Positions 7,702-15,223 of a stretch of 64,000 nt of DNA are shown here, in pieces. Source of the DNA: G965230065 sp965230065 (lineage in GTDB: Bacteria > Bacteroidota > Bacteroidia > Cytophagales > Cyclobacteriaceae); the NCBI GenBank assembly GCA_965230065.1, contig OZ245942.1, positions 3,100,001-3,164,000 of the forward strand, written 5' to 3'. A program made the translations under genes and the position numbers. Below the pieces are notes generated by a model. That model had not been told where the DNA came from, searched no databases, and worked only from the letters and a program-made list of their open reading frames with translations. Within the stretch, counting starts at the first letter, position 1. Each line of letters begins with the position of its first letter.

Positions 7702-10692
7702 TTACAGCGTACGTTTTACTTCTTTCTGCTCAAAGCCTTCTATCACATCGCCTACTTTGAGGTCATTGAAGTTTTTGATGCTGATACCACATTCAAAGCC
7801 GGAACGTACTTCGGCCACATCGTCTTTTTCCCGCTTAAGCTGGTTGATTTCACCGGTGTAAGCTACGATACCGTCACGAACTACCCTCACTTGCGCAGAA
7901 CGCTTGATACTTCCGTCGGTCATGTAGCATCCGGCCACTGTTCCTATTTTAGTGATTTTGAATACCTGTCGCACTTCGGCATTACCGGTAATTACTTCCT
8001 CAACAGAAGGGGCCAGCATGCCTTCCATCGCGTCTTTTACGTCGTTGATGGCATCGTAAATAACAGAGTACAGCCTGATTTCAATTTCTTCTTTTTCGGC
8101 CAAATTACGGGCACTGCCAGAAGGACGTACCTGGAAACCAACGATTACTGCATCAGAAGCTGAAGCCAGCAATACATCCGATTCAGAGATTTGCCCTACG
8201 GCTTTGTGGATGATATTTACCTGTACTTCCTCAGTAGATAATTTCAGTAAGGAATCAGAAAGGGCTTCAATAGATCCGTCCACATCACCTTTTACAATAA
8301 TATTTAGTTCTCGGAAAGAACCAATGGCGAGTCTTCTTCCGATTTCATCAAGTGTAATGTGCTTTTTGACACGCAGGCTTTGCTCCCGGATAATTTGCTC
8401 TCTTTTGTTGGCAATTTCCCGGGCTTCCCTGTCTGTCTCCATCACATTGAACTTATCCCCGGCCTGTGGAGCACCATCCAATCCGAGCATCTGCACAGGC
8501 GTAGAAGGTTCGGCTTTTTCGAGGCGTTTTCCGCGATGGTCAAACATGGCTTTTACTTTACCATAATGTGCGCCAGCCAATACCACATCTCCAACCGTAA
8601 GTGTTCCTCCCTGTACCAGAAGCGTAGTTACATATCCCCTGCCCCGGTCCAGCGTAGCTTCTATCACAGTTCCTACGGCATACTTTTCAGCATTGGCCTT
8701 GAGCTCAAGTAGTTCAGCTTCGAGTAATACTTTTTCCAGCAGGTCATCAATACCTTGTCCGGTTTTGGCCGAAATCTCCTGGCATTGGTACTTACCACCC
8801 CAGTCTTCTACCAAAATATTAATATTAGAAAGCTGTTCTTTGATTTTATTGACATCGGCATTGGGCTTATCAACTTTATTGATAGCGATTACAATGGGAA
8901 CACCTGCCACCTGGGCGTGATTAAGTGCCTCTTTGGTTTGGGGCATTACACTGTCGTCTGCTGCCACCACTACGATGACAACATCAGTTACCTTAGCACC
9001 CCTGGCCCGCATAGCGGTAAAGGCTTCGTGCCCGGGTGTATCTAAAAAGGCAATGCGTTTTCCGCTGTTGGTCATTACATCGTAAGCACCAATGTGCTGG
9101 GTGATGCCCCCGGCTTCCCCTTCGGTAACTTTTGCTTTCCGGATATAGTCGAGCAGCGAGGTTTTACCGTGGTCAACGTGGCCCATGATGGTTACAATGG
9201 GTGCCCGGTCTGTCAACTCTTCTGCCGTATCTTTTTCTTCTTTTACCGTAATTTCATCTTCCGCATCCACAAACTCAACTTCATACCCAAATTCATCGGC
9301 AATGACGGTGATTGACTCGGCATCGAGGCGTTGGTTGATAGACACGAACATGCCCAGCGACATACAGATGGAAATTACTTCATTTACAGAAACATCCATC
9401 ATCGAAGCGAGGTCGTTGGCAGAGATAAACTCTGTAACTTGTAATACTTTTGAAGATTCTTCTGCCAGGCGCTGTTCTTCCCTTTCACGGGCATCTGCTT
9501 TCCGCCTTTCATAACGGCTGCGGGCACCTTTGGTAGACCTTTTGCCGCCTGTGCTGATTTTGGCAAGTGTTTCTTTAAGCTGGGCTTGCACTTCTTGTTC
9601 AGAAACTTCTTCCCTTTGTGCGCCTTTCCTTTTCTTACCTCCTTTACTGCCTTTTTTATCTTCTTTTTTATTACCTCTTGCGGCTACGGATTTGTTCTCG
9701 TCTTTAACTTTAATGCGCCTTCTGCGCTTTCTCTTCTTCTTTTTCTCATCAGAAGAAGCTACGGGTTTTTCAGTTTGTTTTTTAGATTCGGTAGGTAGGT
9801 CAATTTTCCCTACTACGGTCAGTCCTTTCAGTTGCTCAGCCCTGGCTTCTATAATTTTTCCTTTTTTATCTTTAGGTTTCTCTTCTTCTTCTTGCGTTTC
9901 GCTTAGCTCTTCTTGTGTAGCTTCTTCTTTTTTGGGGGCTTCTTCTTGCGGTTTTTCTGTCGTTTCCTCTTTGGCCTCCACTTCTTTTACTTCTTCTTCT
10001 TGTGTTTCCTGGGGTATTTCTTCTTTCGCTACTTCTTCTTTTTTGGGAGCTTCTGTTTGAGGGGGGGCTTCAACAGCTTCCTTTTCAGCTTCTTTTTTCT
10101 CCGCTTCTACTTTTTCTGTTTTTTCCGCCTTTTCTTCTACTTTCTGAGGTGCTTCTTTCTTTTCTTCTACTTTCTCCTCTTTAGGCTCAGGCTTTTTCTT
10201 GGCAGGTTTACTATCGAGGTCAATTTTGCCTACTACTTTAATGCCTTGGAGCCTGGGGGTTTCTACTGAAGAATCATCTTTCTTTTCCTCTTCTTTTTCC
10301 TGATCAACATCTTCATTTTGCTGTACTTTTTCAGTTTCGGCAGTTTCTGATTCGTCTGTTTCCGAAGGTTTTACAGCAGGCTCTCCCGAGATGCCTTTGA
10401 TGAAAAATTCTTCTTCCTCTTTATCCTCTTTTTTCCCTTTATCGGACTCGGTATCTATTACCAGGTTTTCTGTATGTTTGGTGCCAATGGTGAGACCAGA
10501 GGCTTCTTCTTTCTCCAATGCAGAAGACGCAAACTCCTTCGATAGCAGATTGAACTGCTCGGGAGTAATCTTTGCATTAGGGCTGCTTTCCACCTCATAA
10601 CCTTTGTTGGTAAGGTGTGCTGTGATGGTGGATATGCCCACGTTCAGCTTTCTTGCAGCCTGGCTCAGCCTCATCATTTTTTCTTCTACCAT
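7702..10692 (-). CDS. infB: translation initiation factor IF-2
   Basis: 996 residues. IF-2 is the GTPase that places initiator tRNA on the 30S subunit and promotes subunit joining. An N-terminal IF2-N helix domain (RLSQAARKLNVGISTI) is followed by an unusually long linker, roughly residues 55-400, made mostly of Glu, Lys, Pro and Ala and ending in a basic block (KKKKRKRRRRIKV). The second IF2-N domain, then the GTPase domain with G1 GHVDHGKT at 504-511, DTPGHEAF and NKVDKP, and the beta-barrel/C-terminal domains are all complete. Two copies of a short motif (LxGxxVVGKIDL) sit in the linker near residues 155 and 293. Three closely spaced Met codons at the N-terminus leave the exact start open. 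It follows nusA by 31 bases in the conserved rimP-nusA-infB operon. Confidence 0.97.
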   Translation of the reverse strand: MVEEKMMRLSQAARKLNVGISTITAHLTNKGYEVESSPNAKITPEQFNLLSKEFASSALEKEEASGLTIGTKHTENLVIDTESDKGKKEDKEEEEFFIKGISGEPAVKPSETDESETAETEKVQQNEDVDQEKEEEKKDDSSVETPRLQGIKVVGKIDLDSKPAKKKPEPKEEKVEEKKEAPQKVEEKAEKTEKVEAEKKEAEKEAVEAPPQTEAPKKEEVAKEEIPQETQEEEVKEVEAKEETTEKPQEEAPKKEEATQEELSETQEEEEKPKDKKGKIIEARAEQLKGLTVVGKIDLPTESKKQTEKPVASSDEKKKKRKRRRRIKVKDENKSVAARGNKKEDKKGSKGGKKRKGAQREEVSEQEVQAQLKETLAKISTGGKRSTKGARSRYERRKADAREREEQRLAEESSKVLQVTEFISANDLASMMDVSVNEVISICMSLGMFVSINQRLDAESITVIADEFGYEVEFVDAEDEITVKEEKDTAEELTDRAPIVTIMGHVDHGKTSLLDYIRKAKVTEGEAGGITQHIGAYDVMTNSGKRIAFLDTPGHEAFTAMRARGAKVTDVVIVVVAADDSVMPQTKEALNHAQVAGVPIVIAINKVDKPNADVNKIKEQLSNINILVEDWGGKYQCQEISAKTGQGIDDLLEKVLLEAELLELKANAEKYAVGTVIEATLDRGRGYVTTLLVQGGTLTVGDVVLAGAHYGKVKAMFDHRGKRLEKAEPSTPVQMLGLDGAPQAGDKFNVMETDREAREIANKREQIIREQSLRVKKHITLDEIGRRLAIGSFRELNIIVKGDVDGSIEALSDSLLKLSTEEVQVNIIHKAVGQISESDVLLASASDAVIVGFQVRPSGSARNLAEKEEIEIRLYSVIYDAINDVKDAMEGMLAPSVEEVITGNAEVRQVFKITKIGTVAGCYMTDGSIKRSAQVRVVRDGIVAYTGEINQLKREKDDVAEVRSGFECGISIKNFNDLKVGDVIEGFEQKEVKRTL

Positions 10693-10723
10693 ACGCTATT
10701 ATATACGTCTGTTTATTTAGTAC

Positions 10724-11986
10724 TTATTCAAACTCTTGTTTAATCACTTTCATGACATGATCTACGGTTTCCTCTTCCAGGTCAGTTCTTCTGATCAAGT
10801 CATCTCTTGTAAGTGTCAATACACTTCTCGCTGTGTCTAACCCAATTTTTTTGAGTTCATTGATAATCCAGCTATCAATTTCATCAGCAAATTCTTCCAA
10901 ATCTACATCTTCCTCTTCTTCATTCAGCCCTAATTCCCTGAATACATCTATCTCATAGTCAACGAGCTTGCTGGCAAGCTTGATATTTTGTCCGCCCCTT
11001 CCGATGGCCAGTGAAACCTGGTCGGGCTTTAAGAAGACAGAAACCCTTTTTCTCTCTTCGTCAATATTGATAGAACCAATTTTGGCGGGGCTTAGTGCCC
11101 GGGCAATGTAAAGGTCCAGGTTATCTGTGAAGTTAATTACGTCGATATTTTCATTTTGTAATTCCCTTACAATACTGTGAATACGTGACCCTTTCATACC
11201 TACGCAAGCGCCTACCGGATCGATGCGGTCGTCGTAAGATTCTACCGCTACTTTGGCCCGTTCTCCGGGTTCTCTGACAATTTTTTTAATCGTAATCAGT
11301 CCGTCGTATACTTCAGGCACTTCATTTTCAAAAAGCCTTTCCAAAAATACGGGTGAAGTCCTGGACATGATGATCCTGGGATTTCCGTTCACCATTTCTA
11401 CCCGGTGAACAATAGACCTCACAGATTCGCCTTTGCGGTATTTATCTTTTGGGATTTGTTCTGAACGGGGCAAAATCAATTCGTTGCCTTCCGCGTCAAT
11501 CAGTAAAATTTCCCGATTCAATATCTGGTATACCTCTCCGGTAATCATTTCACCCACCAGGTCTTTGTATTTTTGAAACAACCAGTCTTTTTCCAGGTCT
11601 TTCACCTTTTGTATCAGTGTTTGCCGGGCTGTCATTACTGCCCTGCGGCCAAAATCAGCCAGCTTTACCTCTTCGGCTACTTCTTCCCCAATTTCAAAAT
11701 CAGGTTCTATCTTCCGGGCATCGGAAAGACTAATTTTGTCATGATCCCAAATATCTTCTGAGTTGTCGTCTACAATTTCCCTAAACCTCCAAATCTCCAG
11801 GTCTCCTTTGTCCACATTGATGATTACGTCAAAGTTATCATCCACACCATATTTTTTGCGGATCATGGTACGAAATACGTCTTCTAAAATGCGAATCATT
11901 GTGGGGCGGTCTATATTTTTGAACCGCGCAAATTCAGCAAAAGATTCTATCAGCGTACTGGTATCAATCTTATATTCTACTACCAT
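10724..11986 (-). CDS. nusA: transcription termination/antitermination factor NusA
   Basis: 420 residues, the usual length for NusA without the gamma-proteobacterial C-terminal repeats. The N-terminal RNA-polymerase-binding domain is followed by an S1 domain (about 130-200, GEMITGEVYQI ... EGNELILPRSEQIP) and two KH domains with the conserved ERAKVAVES, DPVGACVGMKGSRI and AIGRGGQNIKLA motifs. The C-terminal 60 residues are acidic and helical (LNEEEEDVDLEEF), a Bacteroidota feature, and end in a helix-hairpin-like segment. It lies 5 bases after rimP, consistent with one transcript. NusA controls pausing and intrinsic termination, which bears on the terminator-like hairpin in the leader of its own operon. 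Confidence 0.97.
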   Translation of the reverse strand: MVVEYKIDTSTLIESFAEFARFKNIDRPTMIRILEDVFRTMIRKKYGVDDNFDVIINVDKGDLEIWRFREIVDDNSEDIWDHDKISLSDARKIEPDFEIGEEVAEEVKLADFGRRAVMTARQTLIQKVKDLEKDWLFQKYKDLVGEMITGEVYQILNREILLIDAEGNELILPRSEQIPKDKYRKGESVRSIVHRVEMVNGNPRIIMSRTSPVFLERLFENEVPEVYDGLITIKKIVREPGERAKVAVESYDDRIDPVGACVGMKGSRIHSIVRELQNENIDVINFTDNLDLYIARALSPAKIGSINIDEERKRVSVFLKPDQVSLAIGRGGQNIKLASKLVDYEIDVFRELGLNEEEEDVDLEEFADEIDSWIINELKKIGLDTARSVLTLTRDDLIRRTDLEEETVDHVMKVIKQEFE

Positions 11987-11991
11987 AACAA

Positions 11992-12468
11992 TTAGTTAAA
12001 AGAAGCCATCACATTTGTTTTATTTATTTCCGCAAAGGGAATCATAATTTCTTCAGCAGGCTGCTGTTTCTTTTTTTTATTTTTTTGCAGCATGCTCACC
12101 AGAATATGTTCACCTTCCACTTTTACCAATGTTCCGGTTTTTTCCTGGTTATTATTTAATAATATTTTTACTTGTCTTCCTATGTTATTCACATATTGTC
12201 TTTTTAGCTTGAGGGGGAAGCCCAACCCCGGGGAAGACACTTCTAACGTGTATTTACCATCGAATAGTTCCCTTTCCTCCAGCTTTCCGGAAAGCGTACG
12301 GCTGATGTGCGCACAGGTATCTATAGAAACGCCTTCGTCCCCGTCTATATACACGGTAACTTTAGCATTGTTTCTGTGGTCAGAGACCAAAATATCAACG
12401 ATAAATAAGCGCTCGTTGTCACGGATGATCTCCTCAACCCACGCTTTTATCTCATCTTGCACATCCAT
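11992..12468 (-). CDS. rimP: ribosome maturation factor RimP
   Basis: 158 residues, the normal length for RimP, which assists late assembly of the 30S subunit. The diagnostic segments are DIDGDEGVSIDTCAHISRTL-like (here YIDGDEGVSIDTCAHISRTL) and LEVSSPGLGFPLK. The C-terminal SH3-like domain carries a lysine-rich insert (QKNKKKKQQ). It is the first gene of the rimP-nusA-infB operon. The ATG at 12468 is separated by only a few bases from a 14-bp palindrome, and the leader upstream contains a terminator-like hairpin and a good Bacteroidota promoter (see separate entries). Confidence 0.96.
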   Translation of the reverse strand: MDVQDEIKAWVEEIIRDNERLFIVDILVSDHRNNAKVTVYIDGDEGVSIDTCAHISRTLSGKLEERELFDGKYTLEVSSPGLGFPLKLKRQYVNNIGRQVKILLNNNQEKTGTLVKVEGEHILVSMLQKNKKKKQQPAEEIMIPFAEINKTNVMASFN

Positions 12469-12471
12469 ATA

Positions 12472-12485
12472 AAATCGGCCGATTT
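12472..12485. promoter_or_regulatory. 14-bp perfect palindrome just before the rimP start codon
   Basis: AAATCGGCCGATTT is a perfect palindrome whose edge lies 3 bases upstream of the rimP ATG on the minus strand. In RNA it could fold over the translation start; in DNA it could be an operator. No Shine-Dalgarno motif is present. Confidence 0.5.
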
Positions 12486-12492
12486 ATTACGT

Positions 12493-12514
12493 AAAAAGGG
12501 GACATTTTGTCCCC
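12493..12514 (-). promoter_or_regulatory. terminator-like hairpin (candidate attenuator) in the rimP-nusA-infB leader
   Basis: Read on the minus strand, GGGGACA, a 3-base loop AAA and TGTCCCC (12514-12498) form a perfect 7-bp stem with five GC pairs, followed at once by TTTTT (12497-12493). This is the layout of an intrinsic terminator. No minus-strand gene ends here, because the upstream neighbour is divergent, so the element must sit inside the rimP leader, about 20 bases after the predicted transcription start. Confidence 0.7.
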
Positions 12515-12541
12515 TCTTACAGAATTTTTTCGATTACGGTT

Positions 12542-12572
12542 CAAAATTAGTTAATATAATTACCAAATCAAA
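12542..12572 (-). promoter_or_regulatory. sigma-ABfr-type promoter of rimP-nusA-infB
   Basis: On the minus strand the -33 element TTTG (12572-12569) is followed after 19 bases by TAATTTTG (12549-12542), a full match to the Bacteroidota consensus TTTG/TAnnTTTG with usual spacing. Transcription would start near 12535, giving a leader of about 67 bases. Confidence 0.75.
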
Positions 12573-12634
12573 ACATGGTATAATAATACTACAATTTGAA
12601 CGTACACTACAAACATATTACATGTGTTATTCAC

Positions 12635-12642
12635 TAACTTTG
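12635..12642 (+). promoter_or_regulatory. -7 promoter element upstream of the M28 gene
   Basis: TAACTTTG matches TAnnTTTG and lies 24 bases upstream of the ATG at 12667. No matching TTTG -33 box was found at the usual distance. Its position downstream of the earlier in-frame Met codons supports the 12667 start. Confidence 0.5.
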
Positions 12643-12666
12643 CCGTTCAATACTTTTTTTACCATC

Positions 12667-13737
12667 ATGTGGAAAAATACGTTAGGGTTTTTTATGCAAT
12701 GTATATCGCCAAAGCAGCCTTTGCTTTCATTAGGTAATGCTTTTGTTTCGTATTACTACTTTTTATTTGCTTTGTTTGCTCTGTTACAAGGGTGTGGGCA
12801 GGAGGCGCGCAATACACAGGAAACGCCACAAGCAAAAGAAAAGAAAGTGTTTGTGCCTGATTTTAATGCCGATTCTGCTTATCATTTCATAGAAAAACAG
12901 GTTTCATTCGGGCCTCGGGTGCCTAATACGGAAGCACACCGCCAGTGTGGCGATTACTTGGCAGAAAAATTACAAGAATACGGCGCAAAAGTAGAAGAGC
13001 AAACTTTTGAAGCAGAAGCCTTTGACGGAACCATGCTTAACCTGCGGAATATTATAGGAACGTATCGGCCTAAGCAGCAGAAGCGCATTTTGCTGGCGGC
13101 CCATTGGGATACGCGCCCTTTTGCCGACAAAGATACCGTTAATACAGATGAACCTATTTTAGGTGCCAATGATGGTGGTAGTGGTGTTGCCGTGTTGCTG
13201 GAAACTGCCCGCGTATTAAGTTTTGCCGATACGATGCCCGATGTAGGAATAGATATTATCTTTTTTGATGGAGAGGATTACGGCGAACCCGAAGGCCATA
13301 AAGCATCTTTGGATGAGGTAGGGAACAAAGTATGGTGGTGCCTGGGCTCGCAATACTGGTCTGAAAATAAACACAAAAGCAACTATTCGGCTTATTACGG
13401 AATTTTGTTAGACATGGTGGCGGCTGAGAATGCACGTTTTTTTCGGGAAGGTGTCTCCATGAACAATGCCCCCTCTGTGGTAAACAGGGTGTGGGAAAAA
13501 GCGCACGAACTGGGCTATCAGCGCTTTTTTGTATACGACAAGGGAGATGAAATTGTGGATGACCACATTTATGTGAATTATAAAGCCAATATCCCGATGA
13601 TTGATATAATAGAATACAATCCGGCCACCACCTTCGGGGCTTACCACCATACCCATGCCGATGATATGGACATTATCAGCACGGCTACTTTAGATGCCGT
13701 GGGGGAAACACTGCTGCATGTGATTTATCATGAATAA
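12667..13737 (+). CDS. M28-family lipoprotein, glutaminyl-peptide cyclotransferase-like
   Basis: 356 residues from 12667; an in-frame extension back to 12457 overlaps rimP and precedes the promoter element, so it is rejected. A hydrophobic segment ends in LLQGC (lipid Cys43); Met10 is an alternative start that gives a more usual signal length. The M28 metal-binding pattern is clear: AAHWDTRP (His146, Asp148), LGANDGGSG and FFDGEDYGEPEG, plus WWCLGSQYWS and the C-terminal HTHADDMD. This combination is that of animal-type glutaminyl cyclases known from Porphyromonas and relatives, which convert N-terminal Gln of exported proteins to pyroglutamate in the periplasm. A plain aminopeptidase remains possible. 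It ends 66 bases before a convergent gene. Confidence 0.85.
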   Translation: MWKNTLGFFMQCISPKQPLLSLGNAFVSYYYFLFALFALLQGCGQEARNTQETPQAKEKKVFVPDFNADSAYHFIEKQVSFGPRVPNTEAHRQCGDYLAEKLQEYGAKVEEQTFEAEAFDGTMLNLRNIIGTYRPKQQKRILLAAHWDTRPFADKDTVNTDEPILGANDGGSGVAVLLETARVLSFADTMPDVGIDIIFFDGEDYGEPEGHKASLDEVGNKVWWCLGSQYWSENKHKSNYSAYYGILLDMVAAENARFFREGVSMNNAPSVVNRVWEKAHELGYQRFFVYDKGDEIVDDHIYVNYKANIPMIDIIEYNPATTFGAYHHTHADDMDIISTATLDAVGETLLHVIYHE

Positions 13738-13744
13738 TTTTATA

Positions 13745-13797
13745 GGCAGCGGCAGTTGGCAGTATTTAGTCTGCTACTGCCGCTGCCTACTGCTACT
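13745..13797. terminator. convergent-gene hairpin and 21-nt dispersed repeat
   Basis: GGCAGCGGCAG (13745-13755) pairs perfectly with CTGCCGCTGCC (13777-13787) across a 21-base loop, between two convergent genes, so a two-way terminator role is likely although no T-run follows. The 21 bases 13777-13797 recur exactly at 16507-16527. Confidence 0.6.
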
Positions 13798-13803
13798 GAA
13801 TCA

Positions 13804-14352
13804 TCAGTTCTCAGAAAGCACGTATTTATTGTAAAGGTTTTCGGCCCTTTTTTTTAAGGCATTGTTCATGGAATTCATGCCTCGTTTTACCTTACCAAAA
13901 AAGGCGGGGTCAATCAGAAACACCAACAGGCCGGAATATTTTCCCTGGTGGGTGAAAAGCACTTTATTTTCAGCCTGTTCGGTGATGGTAAAAATATGCC
14001 TGCCAGAAAAGAGTTCGTCTACATATAACCTGCTTTTCCACACTAATTTTTGGTAAGCTTCTTCTTTCTTGATAAATGCATAGTAGAAAAAGTCTTCGGG
14101 TACCTGAGGCACCTGCACAATTACTTTGGTAAAATCTTCAGTGTTGAGTTTCCCTGCAATCTGGATGATAAAAGGGTTCCATGTTGAATATTCCCGGTAG
14201 CTGGTCAGTATTTCCCACACCTGCTCTTTCCCGGCATTGATGGTAATGGAAGTAATAATATCTTTGTCATCAGAAACATTCCATTTGCCAATGTAACGCA
14301 GCAGAAAGTCTTCTGTAAACTTTGAAAATATGGATGGTAAATTTTCTTTCAC
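13804..14352 (-). CDS. SRPBCC (START/Bet v1-like) domain protein
   Basis: 182 residues. The pattern ITSITINAGKEQVWEILTSYREYSTWNPFI near residues 30-65 is the typical opening of the SRPBCC fold (polyketide-cyclase/dehydrase-like lipid-binding family): a beta strand, then V-W-x-x-L-T and Y-x-x-W-N-P-F. The domain continues through GRHIFTITE and ends with a long amphipathic helix (KRGMNSMNNALKKRAE). Such proteins bind small hydrophobic ligands; no catalytic residue can be named. It ends convergently with the M28 gene. The word-repeat arrays at 14385-14500 separate it from the upstream four-gene operon, so co-transcription with that operon is uncertain. Confidence 0.8.
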   Translation of the reverse strand: MKENLPSIFSKFTEDFLLRYIGKWNVSDDKDIITSITINAGKEQVWEILTSYREYSTWNPFIIQIAGKLNTEDFTKVIVQVPQVPEDFFYYAFIKKEEAYQKLVWKSRLYVDELFSGRHIFTITEQAENKVLFTHQGKYSGLLVFLIDPAFFGKVKRGMNSMNNALKKRAENLYNKYVLSEN

Positions 14353-14384
14353 AGTAGTCAGTTATAATTTTTTGGTGTTAACTT

Positions 14385-14440
14385 TAATGGAATAATGGAA
14401 TAATGGAATAATGGAATAATGGAATAATGGAATAATGGAA
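14385..14440. repeat. seven tandem copies of TAATGGAA
   Basis: Seven exact 8-bp copies of TAATGGAA, plus a partial eighth, lie between the SRPBCC gene and the amidohydrolase gene. Together with the array at 14453-14500 it can form an imperfect long hairpin, since TGGAAT pairs with ATTCCA in every unit. Confidence 0.95.
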
Positions 14441-14452
14441 TAATGTTTTTTT

Positions 14453-14500
14453 ATTCCAACATTCCAACATTCCAACATTCCAACATTCCAACATTCCAAC
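14453..14500. repeat. six tandem copies of ATTCCAAC
   Basis: Six exact 8-bp copies follow the TAATGGAA array after 12 bases. The reverse complement is GTTGGAAT, so six of eight positions in each unit pair with the first array. Copy number may vary between strains through slippage. Confidence 0.95.
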
Positions 14501-14533
14501 ATTTTTTACTTTAATTGTACATATTTCACCCCA

Positions 14534-15223
14534 TCATATAAGCTCCGCACAAGTAACCGATAGTGTTTGTTGTATGCTTTTCCATTCTGCTCGCTCAATA
14601 TACAGTTGGTTTACCTCTATTTCAATGCCTACATAGAAAGAGGAAGGGAATTTTGTTCTCAGGTAAGTGGTAAAACCATCGTCTGTACCCAGGTAAGGTT
14701 CATTAAACCGGATTTTCATTTGTGGCAGTAAAGCCTCTAACTTTTTTTTCCATTGGATACAAAAAGCCAGTTCTTCTGGTCTTTCGGGGTCAAATAACAA
14801 GCCGATATCAACTGCTCTATGAATACCATTATATACAGGTGTAAACGTATGCACTGACAAATGAAACGTATTTTGATTTTCCCGGATGTATGCAGCAATG
14901 TGTTTTTCAACCTCATTTCTGTAATAATCATAATAATCGCGTATTAGTTGTGCTTTAATTTCCCTGGCAAGGGAAATAGAATATTCAGAATACAGAGCTG
15001 GATGGTGCAAAGAACGGTTCAGCTCTATCAGCAAACGGGTAAAGATGCGGTAATACAAAGGTGCTTTTAGTTGTTTTGCCAAATACTCTGCAATTTCCAG
15101 GGCGCCGGGGTCCCAGCCCCGGTGACTTTCTAGTATTTGCTGATGTTCGGAAAACAGGTACTGAAATGCTTCAGGAACCTGATTCCCGGCATGCTCGCAA
15201 CTGATGACTACTTTCGTGCTCAT
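14534..15223 (-). CDS. N-formylglutamate amidohydrolase-family protein
   Basis: 229 residues from the Met at 15223. The frame extends to 15253, but the 15223 ATG overlaps the stop codon of the GCS2 gene in an ATGA arrangement, which points to translational coupling. The family signature SCEHAGNQVPEAF near the N-terminus is followed by HRGWDPGA, where the Cys/Glu/His and Asp positions match the zinc-dependent N-formylglutamate amidohydrolase (HutG-like) fold, and by ELNRS, SVHTFTPV and DIGLLFDP. In histidine breakdown this family hydrolyses N-formylglutamate, but no hut genes are present. Its place as last gene of the C39/RLAN-ligase/GCS2 operon suggests it instead acts on an amide made or imported by that system. 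That is inference from context. Confidence 0.85.
   Translation of the reverse strand: MSTKVVISCEHAGNQVPEAFQYLFSEHQQILESHRGWDPGALEIAEYLAKQLKAPLYYRIFTRLLIELNRSLHHPALYSEYSISLAREIKAQLIRDYYDYYRNEVEKHIAAYIRENQNTFHLSVHTFTPVYNGIHRAVDIGLLFDPERPEELAFCIQWKKKLEALLPQMKIRFNEPYLGTDDGFTTYLRTKFPSSFYVGIEIEVNQLYIERAEWKSIQQTLSVTCAELI

Noticed and set aside
9530..10060. A 176-codon plus-strand frame rich in Ser, Leu and Phe
   Set aside because: It is antisense to the Glu/Lys-rich linker of infB, whose GAA/AAG codons read as TTC/CTT on the other strand; the hydrophobic look is an artefact.
14385..14500. CRISPR array
   Set aside because: The repeats are contiguous 8-bp tandem units without spacers, and no cas genes are present.
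14534..15223. Histidine-utilisation role (hutG) for the amidohydrolase
   Set aside because: No other hut gene is near, and the tight coupling with the GCS2 gene argues for a role in that operon.
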